NCBI GenBank assembly: GCA_037447655.1
Contig: JBBHKE010001180.1
Coordinates: forward strand, 69,925-133,924
Direction: 5' to 3'
DNA: 64,000 nt
Source: Zygnema cylindricum
Lineage: Eukaryota > Streptophyta > Zygnematophyceae > Zygnematales > Zygnemataceae
Part shown: one piece after another, positions 11,101-20,393 of the stretch
Numbering within the stretch: the stretch's first letter is position 1
Layout: every line of letters begins with the position of its first letter
Position numbers and translations under genes: made by a program
Notes under the pieces: generated by a model
What the model saw: the letters and a program-made list of their open reading frames with translations, nothing else
What the model was told of the DNA's origin: nothing
The model's database searches: none

Positions 11101-11737
11101 TAGTGCTGGGTATCGAGGACCTTTTTCCGATATTCGATATATATATATATATATATATATCGAATTTCAGGTACCCGATAATCGATATATCGCTAAGATA
11201 TATCGAAAACCAAATCATCGCAATGTATTGCCGATATACCGTATCGCCAATATATCGAGGCGATAAAAAAACAAATCCCGATTTTTTTTTTCAAACACCT
11301 CCCCCCCCCCCCCCCCCCCCCGGGGGGGGGGGGGGGGGGGGGGGGGGGGTGGGGGGGTATCCGTACTAGTAGTGCTGGGTATCGAGGACCTTTTGCCGAT
11401 ATTCGATATATATCGAATTTCAGGTAGCCGATAATCGATATATCGCTTCGATATATCGAAAACCAAATCATCGCGATATATCGCCAATATATCGTATCGC
11501 CGATATATCGAGGCATTAATTTTTTAATTTTTTTTTTCCCATTTTTTTCAGCGCGCCAGTGAGGGGATCCTTACGATTTTCCGTACTATGACTGTACGGA
11601 CACCCAGTTTTTGCGATATATATCGCGATAATTTATGTTGGTCCCGGTACGATATATCGAGGAATCTGCTCGATCGATATTCGATATATCGAATATCGAA
11701 ATTAACGCGATATGAATTTACCCGATACCCAACACTA
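11101..11737. mobile_element. hAT-like inverted-repeat element(s), composite
   Basis: Starts TAGTGCTGGGTATCGAGGAC at 11101. A second identical start lies at about 11372, and the region ends CGATACCCAACACTA at 11737. The interior is dense in GATATATCG. The first unit contains a C(21)-G(28) homopolymer junction. I could not find a clean 8-bp target duplication, so this may be one element inserted in or fused to another. Confidence 0.5.
11301..11349. repeat. Poly-C run abutting poly-G run
   Basis: About 21 C followed without spacer by about 28 G, a near-perfect homopolymer palindrome inside a hAT-like element. The lengths should be treated as uncertain because such a junction is difficult to sequence and assemble. 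Confidence 0.8.
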
Positions 11738-11778
11738 CTAATCACCGTTAGACGTAACTCTGGACGAATATTCAAGTA

Positions 11779-12309
11779 CACCACGAATCGCTATTAGTGT
11801 TAATGTTTTTTTCGTCTCTTAAAACATTTTTTCTCCGTACACACATGTCGGATTATAGATCTAATGGTTTTGATTGAAAGGAAATATTCTCAGCTTCCGA
11901 TTGCGGTCTCAAATTGGTAGTGTTGGGTATCGAAGACCTATTGCCGATATTCGATATATATATCGAATTTTAGGTATCCGATAATCGATAGATCGAATCC
12001 ATGTACCTAGACGCTAAATATCCGGATATTTATGCATTTTTTTTCGCCGGTCTATATCCGTACAATTTTCCGTACTTGAACTGTACGGACACCCATTTTT
12101 TGCGATATATATCGCGATAATTTATATTGGTCTCGGTACGATATATCGAGGTATCTGCTCGATCGATATTCGATATATCGAATATCGAAGTTATCGCGAT
12201 ATGAATTTACCAGATACCCAACACTACAAATTGGAAATCAGACAAGTGCTTACGGAGAAAAGATGTTTTAAGTGGCGAAAATATTGAACCCTAATAGCGA
12301 TTCAAGTTG
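11779..12309. mobile_element. T-family MITE carrying a nested hAT MITE
   Basis: Left end CACCACGAATCGCTATTAGT, right end CTAATAGCGATTCAAGTTG, with flanking TA at 11777-11778 and 12310-12311. It is interrupted by the hAT-like element at 11918-12226. Without that insertion the element is about 215 bp, the size of related copies at 32771-32986 and 33027-33251. Confidence 0.65.
11918..12226. mobile_element. hAT-type MITE with 8-bp target duplication
   Basis: Ends TAGTGTTGGGTATCGAAGAC and CCAGATACCCAACACTA are inverted repeats. The element is flanked by CAAATTGG on both sides (11910-11917 and 12227-12234). The paralogous site at 14030-14037 has a single CAAATTGG and no element. An 8-bp duplication with TAG-GTTGGG ends fits the hAT superfamily. 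It is 309 bp with no ORF, hence non-autonomous. Confidence 0.85.
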
Positions 12310-12518
12310 TAGTTATGAACCAACCACCTAGTTAAGGAAATTGTCATGTTGAACATATCTTGTATCCACTTGTTTGTCCTTAACCGCTATTCCCGCTTTC
12401 TACGAGCCAAAAACGGGTTTGTCATCCCTATTTAGCTTTTTTTTATTCGTTTTATTAACTTTCTTTATCAATACACGACATCGACTAAATCTACCATTCA
12501 AATGGATTCCGACTGATA

Positions 12519-12999
12519 CACTGCGAATCGTAATTAGAGTAATGAAAAAATTAGAGTACAAAAACTTAAAAAAAAATAGAGTAATGAACGCTAATTTGTG
12601 TTCTAGAGCTGTTTCAACTATGAAGTTTACTCTAATTTGGCACGCTAATATCCTCTACTGTAAATAAGGTACCCGTACAGAATTTGGCAAAACGTATAGT
12701 TTATCGTCACTATGACGTTTGCACTACGCGGTTTGTTAAAACGCAGTAACATGATAACAGCCTGTATTAAATCATTATTTGTACTTTTTTACTTAATAAA
12801 GTACAATTTTGCACGGTATGAGGTCGTCCATACTCCACACTATTTAAAGCGAACCTATATTAGAATTAAAAACGCTAATTAAACTTTACCTTAAATAGAA
12901 TAGTGAAAAAATTAGAATCATTTACTCTACTTCATGTGATAGAGTCGAAATTTCGAGCGACCAAATTAGAGTAATTTACTCTAATTACGATTCGCGGTG
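12519..12999. mobile_element. T-family MITE with TA target and local empty site
   Basis: Ends CACTGCGAATCGTAATTAGA and TCTAATTACGATTCGCGGTG form a nearly perfect inverted repeat. TA lies on both sides (12517-12518, 13000-13001). The duplicate copy has the unoccupied site at 14319-14320 (GACTGATAGTTCAG). The 2-bp TA duplication fits Tc1/mariner-type MITEs. The interior is made of AATTAGAGTAA-type words and has no ORF. Confidence 0.8.
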
Positions 13000-13036
13000 T
13001 AGTTCAGTCATTAGCAACACAGACTAACCGATTCTT

Positions 13037-13452
13037 TAGTGTTGTCGTGATAAATTTGATTATCGAACGGTCAGAGGGCTCGGTATATCGCTCCGAGACC
13101 AACAAAATTTATCGCGATAGATTTGGTACGCGGTGGGTGTCCGAACAAAAATATTGTACGGTAAATCGTGTAAAAGATTCCCTCCCTCCCCCCCTCTCCC
13201 CTGACAACTAAGGGCGCTCTACGGGGGAGGGGGGTGGAAGGGGGAGGGGGGAGGGGGGTGGGGGGGGGGGGGGGGGAGGGAGGGGGCTTCTGAAAATAGT
13301 CGGGACCCAATGTCGCTTCGACATATCGCATTATAAATATATCGGCAAAATATCGCGATATTGATCTTCTCGATATATTGAAGCAATATATCGGGTACCC
13401 AAAATTAGGTACATAATAAATATTGGCAAGTAGCCTTTAATACACAACACTG
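13037..13452. mobile_element. hAT-like element (duplication copy 1)
   Basis: Starts TAGTGTTGTCGTGATAAATT and ends AATACACAACACTG. The interior includes ATCGAACGGTCAGAGGGCTC, a G/C-homopolymer-rich stretch and GATATATCG motifs. Left flank CGATTCTT; the expected right duplicate has decayed to CCATTCTA here but is better kept in copy 2. Confidence 0.65.
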
Positions 13453-13919
13453 CCATTCTACCGAGGACCCATGAATGAAATTGGAGGTCCGAGACCCCTG
13501 CAGATTTTTTTCCGTACATCCTCGTCTTTTCCGTACATGCACTTGACGGGCAGGGAGAAAAATTGTGAGTACTCCCCCTCATCCTAAAATTTTCCCACTC
13601 GTGTGGCGCGTGCGTGAGTCATTTTTCATTCGCTTTTCGGGCGATAATTTCCCTGAAATCAAATCGCGAGGTGATTTTTGATGAAGTTTTTTGACGGGCT
13701 GGGTTCACTTGCCCGGGGGTCGAAAAAAGGAAATCGCCAAAATGCGTTCACATGACGACAAACATGAAGTGCATTCAAAGTATCGACTTCAAGTTTGCTG
13801 TACTTTTAAATTTTTAAGAATTAATTTAGTTGTACGACTAAAGTATTTCTCTTACGGAACTGCGTTTTGGGTGAAAACGATAGATTAAAGTCGATACTTT
13901 AATACATGGGGACGTACCC
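13453..13919. other. Spacer between duplication copies
   Basis: About 470 bases without repeats shared elsewhere. Short ORFs on both strands (for example 13691-13888 plus) have no recognisable features. I see no gene here. Confidence 0.5.
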
Positions 13920-14738
13920 TTAATGTTATTTTCGTCTCTTAAAACATTTTTTCTCCGTACACACTTGTCGGATTGTAGATCTAATGGTTTCGATTGAAAG
14001 GATATATTCTCAGCTTCCGATTGCGGTCTCAAATTGGAAATCGGACAAGTGTGTACGGAGAAAAGATGTTGTTAAGTGGCGAAAAAATTGAACCCTAATA
14101 GTGATTCAAGGTGTAATTATGAACCAACACCTAGTTAAGGAAATTGGCATGTTGAACATATCTTGTATCCACTTGTTTGTCCTTAACCGCTATTCCCGCT
14201 TTCTACGAGCCAAAAGCGGGTTTGTCGTCCCTATTTAGCTTTTTTTATTCGTTTTATCAACTTTCTTCATCAATACACGACGTCGACTAAATCTACCATT
14301 CAAATGGATTCCGACTGATAGTTCAGTCATTAGCAACACAGACTAACCGATTCTTTAGTGTTGTCGCAATAAATTTGAATATCGAACGGTCAGAGGGCTC
14401 GATATAACGCTCCGAGACCAACAAAAATTATCGCGATAGATTTGGTATGCGGTGGGTGTCCGAACAAAAATATTTTACGGTAAATCGTACTCCCTCCCCC
14501 CCCCCCCCCCTTGACAACTGAGGGCGCTCTACGGGGGAGGGGGGTGGAAGGGGGAGGGGGGAAGGGAGGGGGCTTCTGAAAATAGTCGGGACCCAATGTC
14601 GCTTCGACATATCGCATTATAAATATATCGGCAAAATATCGCGATATTGATCTTCTCGATATATTGAAGCAATATATCGGGTACCCAAAATTAGGTACAT
14701 AGTAAATATTGGCAAGTAGCCTTCAATACACAACACTG
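13920..14738. repeat. Segmental duplication, copy 2, including hAT-like element 14356-14738
   Basis: The shorter copy of 11801-13452. It lacks the two MITEs present in copy 1. Its own hAT-like element (14356-14738) keeps a good 8-bp target duplication: CGATTCTT at 14348-14355 against CAATTCTT at 14739-14746. Confidence 0.85.
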
Positions 14739-15592
14739 CAATTCTTGATTATTCGATATCGAAAGTAAGTATTCATGGAAAACTAATTCAGGTAAAATCT
14801 ATACAAATGCACAAAAAGAAAAAGGTCTCCTTCTACTGCTTCAAGCACATTTTCCAACCATACACCCAGCGCGGTCTTCTTGTGAAATGTGCGAAACTGT
14901 TTTCTTAAGACTTTATAAGACTTTAGGTTTCTTATCAATTCCTTTCGTGGAACACAACATTTCTGTCAGTTTTTGCCTTAAGAATCGAAGGCTTTTTTAG
15001 GGTTTTTGTTACTTCCTTTTGACATGCCCAATTACAACTAACTTGTACAACATTCAATCCACAAACAGTTTAAATAAGATCGACACACGAAGCTCGAAAA
15101 AAAAAATTGCATCATAGGAGCACTTCTCTAGACATTACTCTTACTAATTACACAGTTTGTTTGAAAACAGGACAAAAGAAAAAGAAAAAGAAACAAACAT
15201 ATTTCACTAACATTATTAATTACACATTGTCTGTTCGAAAAAACGACAAAAAGAAATAGAACCAAAACATACTTCGCTCGATGCCTTTTTGGGCAGAACG
15301 TCCTCCTAGTGTAAAAAAAAAGCCCCCGAAAAAGATGACATTATTAGAAACGGTCGGCCACGATCCGAGATAGTCGTGACAAAACCTACATGACTTAGTT
15401 GTACGGAACTTCATAAAACATCGTAAACTTCGGTGAATAAATTGGCACCACTCGAAAATAAGAAGACGGTTGTTCCATAGAATAGACAGTCGAGCCTCAA
15501 AAAAACCAGCTTGTTCAAATAATGAAGATAATGAAAATAATGAAAATGGAAATAATGAAAAATGCATATATATGATTCGGATGCGTCACTCG
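14739..15592. other. Intergenic, 3' flank of the SINAT gene
   Basis: AT-rich DNA that should include the SINAT 3' UTR. It holds two copies of a block with AAAAAGAAACAAACATATTTCA / TTAATTACACA spacing (about 15140-15245). No coding signal beyond the SINAT terminal exon. Confidence 0.45.
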
Positions 15593-18500
15593 TCACTCTC
15601 GCCAGATCTTTCCAGTGACTCTCAATTTGAGCTCCTTCTGTCCTCCCGAAAAAAAAAGTGCAATTGCGCGCTGGATAATGAGCCCATCGTGACTATCTCG
15701 AACTTTCCGATGTGAATCCCGAATGCTTCGAGGAACTCCCTGCCATACAAGCTTGCGACCATTGGCCCCTACTTCTAAACTGTAGCTGTAATTCTTTGCT
15801 TCATCTTCATCACCCATAAATCTTAAAAACGCCATGTACACGGGCATGGTTCCGAGCTGGAAAGCCTCAAAGTGGAGACAGAAATGTTGATTGAAGCAGT
15901 TGAAAACCTGCGGAAACATTCACGGTCATTACTATGTGCTTCAGTTTATGTGTTTCAGTTAGGCACAAGGGATAAAACCGCTTTACCGAGGAAGAAAACA
16001 ACCAGAAAAACAGCTCAACAAATGGCAAGAAAATAGCTCGAAAAGCGAGTTCTCGGTATTTCCTTGCATCAAACTTCAAACAAGATTAATATCACACACA
16101 TACTAATACACCACGAATCGTATTATAATGAAAATTATTCGTGTGAGGTCAAAATTAGTGCTATTAATTCTAACTCTGGTCCAAATGAGGTGGCTGTTCT
16201 TAAACCGCTTAAAGCAGTAGCGTTGAGAAAAAAAACAACTAGTATTATTAACATTATTTTGTGGTCAAAGGGTAACGCTAAAAACAATTCACAGTGTACT
16301 TGCATCGTATATTGGAGAGGAAGAGAGAGAGAGAGAATAGGGTACACACCGTTAACATCCAAGTTGCATTTTCCACCTCCTGTGGGTTACCCTTCACATA
16401 TCGATGATTGAATGTGTTCCCATTATGCATGTCAACCTTGTGGTCATCGCGGAGATGAGCCTAAAAGAGCAAGGAGAAGGGCATTTTGAAAATTTGTCAA
16501 AAGGATATTGACGGTAGATGAAGTTCTCTGTGGAACAATAGACACGAGAGAGAGAAAGAGGGAGAGAGAGAGAAAAGAACACATGGAAAGGAAAAATTGT
16601 CGAAAAGATCGAATCTGAAAAAAGGACTTTAACTGTAGGTGAAGCTCTATGCCGAGTGATAGACATGAGAGAGAGAGAGAGACACAGAGAGGGAGGGGAG
16701 AGGAGGGGAGAGATAAGGAAATAGAGGAGGAGAGAGGAAGAAATAGAGAGGGAGAAATAGAGAGGGATTGAGGGGGCGAGAGATAGAGGGAGAGAGGGGG
16801 AGAGAGAGAGGCGCGGAGAGGAAAAGTGAGGGAGAGAGGGAGAGGGAGACAGGAAGAGTGGACGAGAGAGAGGGAGAGGGTGGGAGAGAGAGAGAGAGCA
16901 GGTGAGGGAGAGGGAGAGGGAGAGGGAGAATCCCCCACAACACAGCCAACCAAGCATACTAAATTTACTATCTCACGGCCTCCTACGGCTCAGACATTAC
17001 TGCTAGTAGGAAGTAGACTCTGCAAATTTACTTAGTCGTACTTAAAATACTTAGCTATGACTTTGCCTGTCGAGCAGCATAATAAAATCTCTACCATTGC
17101 CCACAGTTTCTAGACTAGAACAACATAAAGAGACCTCAAGATTGTGAGAAAATGTGCAGAAAAGGGAAATACCACAAGAGTTGCAATATCCCCCGTAACA
17201 GAACATTCAGAACCGGCATACGGGCAATTATATGCTCGAAAACTGCATTGGCTCTCATGCTTGAGTTTAGTATAATAGGGGAGGATTTCCTTGCAGCCTC
17301 GAAGGTGGTGTTTACAAGGTAACTCGAGAGATTCGGCGACTTTCTCCAAAGCCAAACAACGGATATTCCCGAGCTCAAAGCGACAAGTAGGGCAGCGATT
17401 GTGAACACGGAGTTTGCAATTGGAACAAAGAGTGTGGCCATTTGGACACTACAAAAGAATGAAAAAAAAAGTCAAAAAGTGATCGACAAGTAGGATAGCA
17501 CTTATGAACACGGGATTTGCAATTGGAACAGAGAATATTGCCATTTGGACACTATAAAAGAATAAAAAATAAAAAAGGAAAGTCTAAACAATAATGCTAG
17601 CACAGTATATTAACTCCTACTATCGAAGCACACCCAAGTAATTCAATTAAGCTTCTTGACATAAGCAAAGATAGTGTCATGGAATACCCTAATTGGTTTT
17701 AACTGTTTTCTATCCAGGTTTTTTGAAATCTGAGAAGAACGTACTGTGGACCAAAAATAGACAACACGACATCCAGATATATAGGCTGCGTATGGTCGAT
17801 TATTTCAATTTGATAGCGAAAGATCAAATGAAAGTCTAGAAAGTTATCCACTATTGTCGTATTAGTATTCAGGAAAAAAAAAATGTGTACAGAACAGAGT
17901 TCCGTATGAGACGGTCCCAACAGCTTCCCAAAACAGTCCCAAAACCTCACTACCCAAAAAAATCAAAGATCAATGAAAACCAAAATCTCGAATAGACTGA
18001 TTTACAGAAATACATACTAGGAATATTTCACAAATTCAACGTTTTTCTGATAACCAGTCAAGCCGTGACTTTTAGACTTATACCTGTCTACTTCGAACAT
18101 GACACAAAGTAACATTGTCTGAAAAAAAAAGTATGTCATTTACGTCTGAAAAAAAAAGTATGCCTTTTATGTCAGATAAAAAAGTATGCCATTTCTGGAA
18201 AAAAAATTACGTCAATGTCTGACGAAAGTACGTTATTTATGTCTAAAAAAACTTATGCAATGAGCCTGGATTCACATAAAACCAATTTCTCCGAAAAAGT
18301 GCAAAATTCAAGACGGTATTGTGATTCTGACTTCCAGCACATTATTGCAAACAAAAAACGAAGAAGATTTACAAAACAAAGCATGAACAAAACGGCATTT
18401 AGAAAGAATTTAGCAGTTTATAACCAGCTTTCAGCATGGTTAACAAGAAGTTGTATAAAAGGGTCAACAAAAAAGCTGCAAAACGGAGTTGACAAAAAGA

Positions 18501-19295
18501 CGCAAGAATTTGACAAAACCTGCAGAATAGGGTTCACAAGAAGTTGCAAAATAGAGTGGACAAAAAATTGCAGACTACAGTTAACAAAAGTTGCGGAATA
18601 GGGTTAACAAAAAGTTGCAAAATGAGATAAACACAAATCAGCAAAATAAGGTTGACAATAAGTTGCAAAATAGGGTTAACAAGAAGTTGCAAGATAGGGT
18701 TGATAAAAAGTTGCAAATAAGGTCCGAAAAAAGTTGCAAAATAGGGTAAACAAGAAATTGCAAGATAGGGTTGGCAACAAGCTGCGAAATAAGGTTGACA
18801 ATAAGTTGCAAAATAGGGTTAACAAGAAGTTGCAAGATAGGGTTGATAAAAAGTTGCAAATAAGGTTCGAAAAAAGTTGCAAAATAGGGTAAACAAGAAA
18901 TTGCAAGATAGGGTTGGCAACAAGCTGCGAAATAAGGTTAACAAGAAGTTGAAAAACAGGGTTAACCAGAAGTTGAAAAATAGGGTTAACAACAAGTTGC
19001 AAAATAGTATTAACAAGAAGTTGCAAAATCATGGTTAACAATTTTAATAACAAAAGTTGCAGATACAAAAGTTGCAAAATAGGCTCACCTGGTGAATTGG
19101 TGGAAACATGGACTCCGTACAAACAGGACAATCCAGAAGCTCGTGCATACTTGGAGCCATGATGGACGTTCCTAGCCTCAGAGGCTCCTCACGGCAAGAA
19201 TCCGAATCATCTTTCAAGCTTCTGTCACATGGATGTCTGTCAGAAACTTCTGACAATCCTCCACCACTGCTGCAAGGTGCCATCAGTACATCCAC
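15593..19295 (-). CDS. SINAT: SINAT-type RING E3 ubiquitin ligase (seven in absentia family)
   Basis: Four exons in transcript order: 19295-19089, 17448-17173, 16460-16350 and 15907-15593. They join in phase 0 into 302 residues ending IWRE-stop, the normal size for plant SINAT proteins. The first exon carries the start of the RING (LLDCPVC), the second completes it (CPNGHTLCSNC..CPTC) and begins the SIAH zinc-finger region (CKHHLRGCKEILPYY). Exon 3 holds AHLRDDHKVDMHNG and exon 4 the substrate-binding C-terminal domain (HFCLHFEAFQLG, VYMAFLRFMGDE, RSIRDSHRKVRDSHDG). SINA-type ligases dimerise and ubiquitinate cytosolic and nuclear regulators. Two start codons are close together (19295 and 19283); I took the longer. 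All RING cysteines and the histidine are present, so it looks functional. Intron 2 contains a duplicated exon fragment; intron 1 is a minisatellite. Confidence 0.95.
16109..16296. mobile_element. Short T-family MITE in SINAT intron 3
   Basis: Left end CACCACGAATCGTATTATAA, right end CGCTAAAAACAATTCACAGTG, flanked by TA (16107-16108 and 16297-16298). Length 188 bp, no ORF. It sits between exons 3 and 4 of the SINAT gene. Confidence 0.6.
16540..16940. repeat. GAGAGAG/GGGAGA purine microsatellite in SINAT intron 2
   Basis: Long, imperfect GA/GGGAGA tract on the plus strand (C/T on the sense strand), broken once near 16585-16655. The overlapping minus-strand ORFs rich in Ser, Leu and Pro are repeat artefacts. 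Confidence 0.9.
17486..17565 (-). pseudogene. Tandem duplicate of the 5' end of SINAT exon 2 with its acceptor
   Basis: The block CATTTGGACACTATAAAAGA preceded by GATTTGCAATTGGAACAGAG mirrors the true exon start CATTTGGACACTACAAAAGA preceded by AGTTTGCAATTGGAACAAAG. Translated on the minus strand the copy would begin CPNGNILCSNCKSRVHKCYP, a damaged RING half. It lies about 100 bp upstream of the true acceptor and its TATAG acceptor remains. Use of this acceptor would change the frame or duplicate RING residues. Confidence 0.8.
18420..19075. repeat. AAGTTGCAAAATAGGGTTAACA minisatellite in SINAT intron 1
   Basis: About 25 imperfect units of 22-27 bp. A higher-order unit of about 143 bp occurs twice in a row, starting at 18651 and 18794 with GTTGACAATAAGTTGCAAAA. 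The array ends just before the donor of exon 19295-19089. ORFs rich in LFCNLL are artefacts. Confidence 0.9.
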
Positions 19296-19324
19296 TCAGA
19301 AAATGGTTTAGGGTTATTGCAACC

Positions 19325-19450
19325 TTTATTTCCACTCCCACACTCTCTCTCCGCCTCTATATTTCTTCCTGCTTTTCTCTCTTTCCCTGCTTTTCTCTCT
19401 TTTCTGCTTTTCTCTCTCTCTCTCTTTCTCTCTCTCCCTCTCTCTCCCGT
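19325..19450. repeat. CT-rich tract upstream of the SINAT start
   Basis: CTCTCTTTCTCTCTC stretch on the plus strand, so GA-rich on the sense strand, within the presumed 5' UTR or proximal promoter of SINAT. Confidence 0.6.
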
Positions 19451-19532
19451 TGACTCTCCTAGGTCAACGAGCAATTACTTCAAAAAACCATAACTCTCTG
19501 ACGTTAGAAATCCTCTCAATCCTTCCTAATTG

Positions 19533-19553
19533 ACCCTAAACCCTAACCCTAAG
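19533..19553 (-). promoter_or_regulatory. Telo-box upstream of SINAT
   Basis: CCCTAAACCCTAACCCTAAG on plus, about 240 bp before the SINAT start codon. It reads as short interstitial TTTAGGG-type telomere repeat. Telo-boxes (AAACCCTAA) are known promoter elements of plant genes; a role here is inference. Confidence 0.5.
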
Positions 19554-20062
19554 TCTTCCTCATTAAATTAAGCTCCATAAATTTAAACCAATGACCTCTC
19601 ACAAGAAACTCCATCGCCTCTTTCTCTCTGAAGACCATGACAGGAGGACCAACTAGACATATGTTTCATACTTTAATAAAGCAACCGTTGGTAACTCAAA
19701 AGTTTCGTCCACAGGTAAAATAATAAAATATGCAAACGAATGTATCAGTATAGTACTGTAGTTGACCATCATGCAGGTCCATGCAGGCAGTTCGTATGTT
19801 GCATGCAGTTTTAAAGTGCGAAAAAGGACGCCGTATTTTACTGTACACGTCTACAGCTCGAATGTTATTGTCTTATTGACGAAAAAGGCGCACAAAATGG
19901 TCAAAGCGTACTTACAGTACGCACAGAATCTTCATAATACTGACATTTTCAAATGTTTCGCACTTTAAAGCGAGTATATCCTGTATGACGGCCGTTACTT
20001 TTCATAACTGCCCGTGAAAATGTGGACATGCCGCCTAACGTGGAGACTAAAATAGACTATAT

Positions 20063-20393
20063 CATAGTTCAAAAGTAGGTGAAAGTAGGCCCATACAATA
20101 TGCCTATTGTATGCAAAACATACAATATGACTTAAGACCCATATTGTATTCGGACCTATTCGGACCAATTAAAACATTCGGACCAAAAATTGGACCAATT
20201 AAAACATTCGGACCAAAAATTGGACCAATTAAAACATTCGGACCAAAAAAATTTATTTACACCGTCAGATTCGGACGATCGGACGGTCTCTGATCAAAGA
20301 AGCGATCTAAGAAGATCACATGAAAAGCCATAAAACAACTTACGATAAAGGCGCCGACCGGCCTACCATAAAAACGCCTACTTTTGAACTATG
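20063..20393. mobile_element. Small inverted-repeat element with internal 30-bp tandem repeat
   Basis: Ends CATAGTTCAAAAGTAGG and CCTACTTTTGAACTATG are perfect inverted repeats. Inside, a 30-bp unit (TTGGACCAATTAAAACATTCG-type) is repeated three times at 20161-20250, preceded by ATACAATATG palindromes. No ORF; superfamily not assigned. Confidence 0.65.

Larger units (their letters stand above)
11801..13452. repeat. Segmental duplication, copy 1
   Basis: Collinear with 13920-14738 at high identity, for example the block CAGCTTCCGATTGCGGTCTC and the block GTTCAGTCATTAGCAACACA. Copy 1 is longer because it alone carries the insertions 11918-12226 and 12519-12999. Both copies share the hAT-like element at their right end. 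Confidence 0.85.

Noticed and set aside
16394-16957. 187-codon minus-strand ORF
   Set aside because: Translation of a GA microsatellite plus the overlapping SINAT exon 3 in another frame.
18420-19075. Possible CRISPR-like array
   Set aside because: Repeats are contiguous, variable and without unique spacers; it is an intronic minisatellite in a eukaryotic gene.
19533-19553. Chromosome end or interstitial telomere array
   Set aside because: Only about three CCCTAAA-type units; better read as a telo-box.
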